8,687 nucleotides of DNA. Source: JANOSH01 sp031415695 (GTDB lineage: Bacteria > Actinomycetota > Acidimicrobiia > Acidimicrobiales > Ilumatobacteraceae). The position numbers were made by a program, and so were the translations under genes. The notes under the pieces were generated by a model. It saw only the letters and a program-made list of their open reading frames with translations. It was not told where the DNA came from and did no database searches. Below, in pieces: positions 5,162-8,687 of the stretch; position 1 is the first letter of the stretch, and each line of letters opens with the position of its first letter. The DNA lies in NCBI GenBank assembly GCA_031415695.1, contig JANOSH010000025.1:1-8687 (forward strand). Direction: 5' to 3'.

Positions 5162-6923
5162 GATCGTCGTCGAGAACGAGTGGGGCGTGGTCGAAGGCTT
5201 GTCCTTCGATCAGGTCAAAGCCTTGGCTCCACGTTTAAACACGGAGACTCAGGTCGCAGGGCTCAGGCTGAAGTTCAAGCCGACCCGTGCCGCTCTCGAC
5301 GTCCTGGTTGCCGAGTTCGGCCGGGACGCGTTCCATCCTGGGTGCAGGTTCGCTTGGGCCTACCTCTACAAGAAGGTGGAACGCGCTCCCGTCGACTTCG
5401 AGTGGGTAACGCAGCCTTACAACCACCAACGCGAATGGTTCTCGCTAATCAAGGACCTCCCCTACTTCGCACTCGAGTGGGAGATGGGTCTTGGCAAGTC
5501 AAAGACTGTCCTGGACGTCTGCCAGTGGGCCCACGCGAACGGCGAACTGGACGCCGTCCTCGTCGTCACGCTGAAGGACGTCCATCGCAAGTGGATCGAC
5601 AAGGAAGTCCCGACGCACTTGCCCAAGGGCTTCGCCGACTCAGCTTGGTGGAACACCAACGCGGTGGATGCCGGTATGTGGTTCGGGACGTCGCGAGATC
5701 GCACCCCGCTAATTAAGTCGAAGAAGTTTGCTGTCGCGACCATGAACTTCAACGTGATCCACCGCAAGAAGGGCGAGGAGTGGGCGAAGCGGTTCCTGTC
5801 TCAGCGTAAGTGCTTGCTCGTTGTCGACGAGTCCCACTGGATGAAGTCGCCCGATTCCGAGACGACGAAGGCGCTCCACCGGCTCGGCAAGCTGGCCGAG
5901 CGCCGGATGATCATGACGGGCACGCTCACGGGCGGATCACCGCTTGACGCGTGGGCGCAGTACTACTTCCTGGATCCGAAGATCGTCAACGGGATGAAGT
6001 TCTGGCAGTTCAAGAGCGAGTACGCGGTCGAGAAGGAAGTCCCTGGCGTCACCTACGAAGGCTGGGAGACTGACCCGATCACGAAGAAGTCGGTGAAGGT
6101 TCAGAAGCCAGTCAAGACCGTCGTGTCCTTCAAGAACGAGGACAAACTCAAGAACATGCTCGACCCCTACCGGTCGCGCTTGCTCAAGGCTGATTGCCTC
6201 GACCTGCCGCCCAAACTCTACCGGATGCGGTCCTTCGAGATGTCCGATGCGATGCGCAAGGCCTACACCGGGATGCAGAGCGACTATCTGAGCGACCTGT
6301 CAGGCGGGCGCACGATGACCGCGACCATGGCGATCACTAAGATGCTACGCCTGCAGCAGATCGCTTGCGGCTTCGTCACGCCCGACGGTGCGGATCCCAC
6401 AGACGAGGCTGTCACAGGCGAAGGACTCGACGCGAAGAACCCTCGCGTGGAGGCCTTGATGCAGGAGTTGCAGAAGGTCAACGGCAAAGGGATCATCTGG
6501 TCCTACTGGCGTTACTCGTTGCGTGAGATCGCAGCAGCATTGCGCGAGGCCTACGGGGCTGCGTCCGTCGTCGAGTATCACGGCGGGATCTCAGCCGAGA
6601 ACAAGTTCCGCGCGCAGAAGGAATTCCAGGAAGGAACGCCTCGCTGGTTCGTCGGCAACCCACAGTCCGCGGGCACGGGGATCGACCTCTACGAGTCCCA
6701 AGACATGCTCTACTTCAACAACTCGCACAACCTCATCTTGAGGCTGCAATCAGAAGACCGCTTCCACCGGATCGGCCAGAAAGGAACCTCATGCACAATC
6801 ACTGACCTTGAGTGCCTCGGAACGATTGACAGGCCCCAGCTGCGCGCACTGAAGAACAAGCAGGACATTGCCGCGACGATCTCTGGGGACATCCTTAAAC
6901 AGTGGTTGACCGAGGCCGTCTGA
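5154..6923 (+). CDS. SNF2-like superfamily 2 helicase/ATPase
   Basis: This 589-residue protein carries the superfamily 2 motifs. YNHQREW (89-95) resembles a Q-motif. Walker A is EMGLGKSKT (110-118), and TLKDVHRKW (139-147) fits motif Ia. Walker B is a DESH box (225-228), motif III is TGT (255-257), motif V is SAGTGIDL (505-512), and motif VI is SEDRFHRIGQKG (533-544), whose RxHRxGQ form is typical of the SNF2 group. A non-motor N-terminal part covers about residues 1-85 and is unrecognised. Such proteins translocate on DNA or remodel nucleoprotein, and phage versions sit in replication or recombination modules; the exact role here is inferred. The frame is open upstream to 4947, but that lies inside thyX. 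The ATG at 5154, overlapping the thyX stop (ATGTCTGA), is the expected coupled start, with no strong ribosome binding site of its own. Confidence 0.9.
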   Translation: MSEIVVENEWGVVEGLSFDQVKALAPRLNTETQVAGLRLKFKPTRAALDVLVAEFGRDAFHPGCRFAWAYLYKKVERAPVDFEWVTQPYNHQREWFSLIKDLPYFALEWEMGLGKSKTVLDVCQWAHANGELDAVLVVTLKDVHRKWIDKEVPTHLPKGFADSAWWNTNAVDAGMWFGTSRDRTPLIKSKKFAVATMNFNVIHRKKGEEWAKRFLSQRKCLLVVDESHWMKSPDSETTKALHRLGKLAERRMIMTGTLTGGSPLDAWAQYYFLDPKIVNGMKFWQFKSEYAVEKEVPGVTYEGWETDPITKKSVKVQKPVKTVVSFKNEDKLKNMLDPYRSRLLKADCLDLPPKLYRMRSFEMSDAMRKAYTGMQSDYLSDLSGGRTMTATMAITKMLRLQQIACGFVTPDGADPTDEAVTGEGLDAKNPRVEALMQELQKVNGKGIIWSYWRYSLREIAAALREAYGAASVVEYHGGISAENKFRAQKEFQEGTPRWFVGNPQSAGTGIDLYESQDMLYFNNSHNLILRLQSEDRFHRIGQKGTSCTITDLECLGTIDRPQLRALKNKQDIAATISGDILKQWLTEAV

Positions 6924-6940
6924 CCGCCTACAACACCAAT

Positions 6941-6959
6941 ACCAACGGAGCCCAACATG
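6941..6959 (+). promoter_or_regulatory. Second copy of the CAACGGAG translation-start cassette
   Basis: ACCAACGGAGCCCAACATG differs at a single base from the cassette before thyX (4291-4309), with ACGGAG again exactly 6 nt before the ATG at 6957. It lies in a 33-base gap after the helicase gene that holds no terminator. Confidence 0.6.
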
Positions 6960-7325
6960 CCCAAAGTCTACATCGTAAACGAACCAGACGAGTCCCGCGT
7001 TCCTGCGGGGCGCGCGTCATGGGACACTTCACCTGCCGCCCACTTTGGCGAACTGGTCTATATCTTCACGGCTGACCAGCCACCACCGTGCCGCGACAAG
7101 GACCGCGCAATCGAACGCGCTCACGACGTCCTGCAGGATGCGGAGCCAGGAGACTACCTGGTGTGGGCTGGTGGCGACCCGTTCGGTATGATCATCGCGG
7201 CAGGCGTGCTTGCCGACTACACCGATGGTGAGTTCAACTACCTCATGTGGGACCGCATGGCGCGCTCTTATGCGCCAGTCGAAGTGGACCTACTGTTCAG
7301 CAACGGAGAAGAAGATGACGTCTGA
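6957..7325 (+). CDS. Conserved-looking early phage protein of unknown function
   Basis: This acidic protein of 122 residues has no recognisable catalytic motif, signal peptide or membrane segment. It reads as a small alternating alpha/beta fold: KVYIVNE (3-9), FGELVYIFTA (30-39), an Arg/Asp-rich helix CRDKDRAIERAHDVLQ (45-60), GDYLVWAGGDPFGMIIAAGVLADY (65-88) and a last strand FNYLMWDRMARSYAPVEVDLLF (92-113). The pattern of an opening YIVN strand, a G-x-LV-strand, a D-Y-x-x strand and a final strand resembles small uncharacterised proteins often found near replication genes in phages; that is recollection by eye, not a search. It lies 33 bases after the helicase, has its own strong ribosome binding site and overlaps the next gene by 11 bases. 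Clearly a real gene, function unknown. Confidence 0.75.
   Translation: MPKVYIVNEPDESRVPAGRASWDTSPAAHFGELVYIFTADQPPPCRDKDRAIERAHDVLQDAEPGDYLVWAGGDPFGMIIAAGVLADYTDGEFNYLMWDRMARSYAPVEVDLLFSNGEEDDV
7301..7317 (+). promoter_or_regulatory. Third CAACGGAG start site, which fixes the 7315 start
   Basis: CAACGGAG (7301-7308) lies at the same 6-nt distance from the ATG at 7315 as in the two cassettes before thyX and the 6957 gene. It is inside the end of the 6957 gene and decides the start at 7315 over the in-frame upstream ATG at 7210. Confidence 0.55.
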
Positions 7326-7866
7326 CGACGAACTGAACGAACTGCAGGCGGCGGGCGAAGAGACTGCCGTCACCGACCTCAAGGCGATCACCGCGCTTGC
7401 CTACAAGCAACTCGGGATCGAAGGCGAGATCGACAAGCTCGAGACCGCGCTCAAGTCGAAGAAGGAGGAGCTGCGCAAGATCGCGGAAGGCGAACTCCCG
7501 GCTGCGCTCAAGGCTGCGCGCATGACCACTTTCGGCCTCGACAACGGGATGACCGTTGGATACGAGGAAGACCTGAAGATCAGTATTCCCGCCGCGAAGA
7601 AGGCCGCAGTCCTCAAGTTGATGAAGGACTGGGGTTATTCGGGCGACGTCACCAACGTCCTGACCGTCGATCTCGGTAAGGGCAACGACAACGCGGCGAA
7701 GTCGATCATGGCTCACGCGGAAGAAATGGGCGTCAAAGCGATCCTGTCCGAAGACATCAATTCGGGCACGGTCAAGAAAGCGCTCAGGAAGCGCGCCAAG
7801 GATGGCATCCAGGACGACCTGGGCCAGTTTGGCGCTTTCTCGTTCACCAAAGCAACGGTGAAGTAA
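7315..7866 (+). CDS. Early phage protein with N-terminal coiled coil, unknown function
   Basis: This 183-residue protein is charged and soluble. Residues 21-62 form a probable coiled coil or helical hairpin (IEGEIDKLETALKSKKEELRK). Then come a strand pair (MTTFGLDNGMTVGYEEDLKISIP, 70-92), a helix with KLMKDWGYSGDV, a strand VLTVDL, and a C-terminal helix-turn pattern ending FGAFSFTKATVK. The layout resembles a family of small phage proteins found between helicase and single-strand-binding or polymerase genes, but I cannot name it. The chosen start has CAACGGAG 6 nt upstream and overlaps the previous gene by 11 bases; the frame extends further upstream to 7210 but only through the overlapped gene. 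Residues 6-16 (ELNELQAAGEE) are very similar to residues 35-45 of the next protein. Real gene, function unknown. Confidence 0.8.
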   Translation: MTSDDELNELQAAGEETAVTDLKAITALAYKQLGIEGEIDKLETALKSKKEELRKIAEGELPAALKAARMTTFGLDNGMTVGYEEDLKISIPAAKKAAVLKLMKDWGYSGDVTNVLTVDLGKGNDNAAKSIMAHAEEMGVKAILSEDINSGTVKKALRKRAKDGIQDDLGQFGAFSFTKATVK

Positions 7867-7890
7867 CCCAGCCTCGCAAGGAGACCTTAA

Positions 7891-8687
7891 ATGGCTGCGA
7901 AACCCAAGACACCTGCTCCGGCAGGATCCGACGACGCGACGACCAAGGACTTGGTTGTGGCGAAAGAGACCGCGCTGAGCACCGAGGTGAACGAACTCGA
8001 CGAACTCGCGGCTGCTGGCCAGGAGTTCAAAGAACACCTCGGCAAGGACGACATGTCGATTCCGTTCATTCAGATCCTGCAGCAGCTCTCGCCGCAGTGC
8101 ACGAAGGGACAGCCCGAGTATATCAAGGGCGCGGAATCGAGCCAGCTGTTCAACACGGTGACGACTGAACGCTGGAACACCCGCGACGACGACGACCAGC
8201 CGACCAAGCCGATCCGCGTCTTGCCGATCACCTACAAGCGCTCCTTCATCGAATGGGTGCCACGGGCGAAAGGCGGCGGTCTCGTCAAGGAGTGGGACGT
8301 CGACCAGGGCCTGTCCATCGTCACGGCACGCAACGAAGCGAACCAGGACATTATCCAGCAGGGGTCGCCCTACGGCACGCCGGGCAACCAGCTGAATGAT
8401 ACCCACACCCACTTCGTCTTCGTGGTGCGTGAGGATGGGTCCTACTTCCCGGCCGTTCTGACCATGTCCTCGACACAGATCAAGCCGTCGAAGAACCTGA
8501 ACTCGATGATCAGCGACACCAAGCTGTCCAACGGGGCCGTTGCGCCACGCTTCTTCGCACTGTGGAGCGTGACGACCGACCAGCGCACGAATGACCAGGG
8601 GTCCTGGTACATCTGGAAGTTCGAGAAGGCTGGCGACGTGCAGAGCTTGGGCCTCATGCCCATGTTCCGCGAGGCGAAGGCGTTCGC
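7891..8687 (+). CDS. Early phage protein, 3' partial; possible ssDNA-binding-type replication accessory
   Basis: The frame from the ATG at 7891 has no stop up to the window edge, giving 265 visible residues. AAGGAG (7878-7883) lies 7 nt before the start, and the gap to the previous gene is only 24 bases. The first 30 residues are Ala/Pro/Lys-rich and probably disordered, then comes ELDELAAAGQE (35-45). Conserved-looking blocks follow: DMSIPFIQILQQLSPQ (54-69), FNTVT (87-91), IRVLPITYKRSFIEWVPR (108-125), GNQLNDTHTHFVFVV (165-179) and MSSTQIKPSKNLNSM (192-206). I recognise this pattern as a widespread early phage protein family usually lying close to helicase, single-strand-binding and DNA polymerase genes, and sometimes labelled as DNA-binding; the biochemical role is not established from sequence. 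No catalytic motif is visible. The gene is certain, its function is not. Confidence 0.8.
   Translation, partial: MAAKPKTPAPAGSDDATTKDLVVAKETALSTEVNELDELAAAGQEFKEHLGKDDMSIPFIQILQQLSPQCTKGQPEYIKGAESSQLFNTVTTERWNTRDDDDQPTKPIRVLPITYKRSFIEWVPRAKGGGLVKEWDVDQGLSIVTARNEANQDIIQQGSPYGTPGNQLNDTHTHFVFVVREDGSYFPAVLTMSSTQIKPSKNLNSMISDTKLSNGAVAPRFFALWSVTTDQRTNDQGSWYIWKFEKAGDVQSLGLMPMFREAKAF

Noticed and set aside
7297..8412. A 371-codon open frame on the minus strand
   Set aside because: It is antisense to the 7315 and 7891 genes, is rich in Arg/Leu/Val as expected from reverse reading of GC-rich coding DNA, has no family-like motif, and the plus-strand genes have proper starts and operon spacing.

Overview
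The window looks like part of a tailed-phage genome (or an integrated prophage), probably with siphovirus-type morphology and a proteobacterial host. The signs are a DUF2163-type tail hub protein next to a very large tail-tip protein, an overlapping spanin gene pair, a lone helix-turn-helix regulator on the opposite strand, and a tightly packed block starting with thyX and an SNF2-like helicase. The DNA appears moderately GC-rich in the genes and visibly less so in the one long non-coding gap. The DUF2163 protein also resembles the hub of alphaproteobacterial gene transfer agents, but the rest of the layout fits a replicating phage better. No host genes, tRNA genes, CRISPR array, integrase or insertion sequence can be seen.

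Layout. Positions 1-3706, plus strand, are the end of the late structural module and part of the lysis module: a 5'-truncated DUF2163 tail hub protein, an 813-residue tail-tip protein, an inner-membrane spanin and an overlapping lipoprotein spanin. On the minus strand, 3943-3722 encodes a 73-residue Cro/CI-like regulator that converges on the spanins. Positions 3944-4306 are a non-coding control region. It carries a palindromic putative operator at the regulator's own promoter, two long-armed inverted repeats with 11-bp arms, a small hairpin and a tandem octamer. Positions 4307-8687, plus strand, are the front of an early or replication operon: thyX, an SNF2-like helicase, two phage proteins of unknown function, and a third that runs off the end of the window. 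That last gene is open to the edge and has a good start and ribosome binding site.

How the parts work together. The left block builds the distal tail and supplies the outer-membrane disruption step of lysis. The right block would raise dTMP supply (ThyX) and remodel DNA or nucleoprotein (the helicase), together with early proteins whose neighbours in related phages are often single-strand-binding and polymerase genes. The regulator and the repeat-rich gap between the blocks probably control early transcription, and the gap may also hold the replication origin. Most of the window is ordinary for a phage. The parts most worth a second look are the 3944-4306 region, the repeated CAACGGAG translation-start cassette, an 11-residue motif shared by two consecutive early proteins, and the one-residue-longer ThyX signature.
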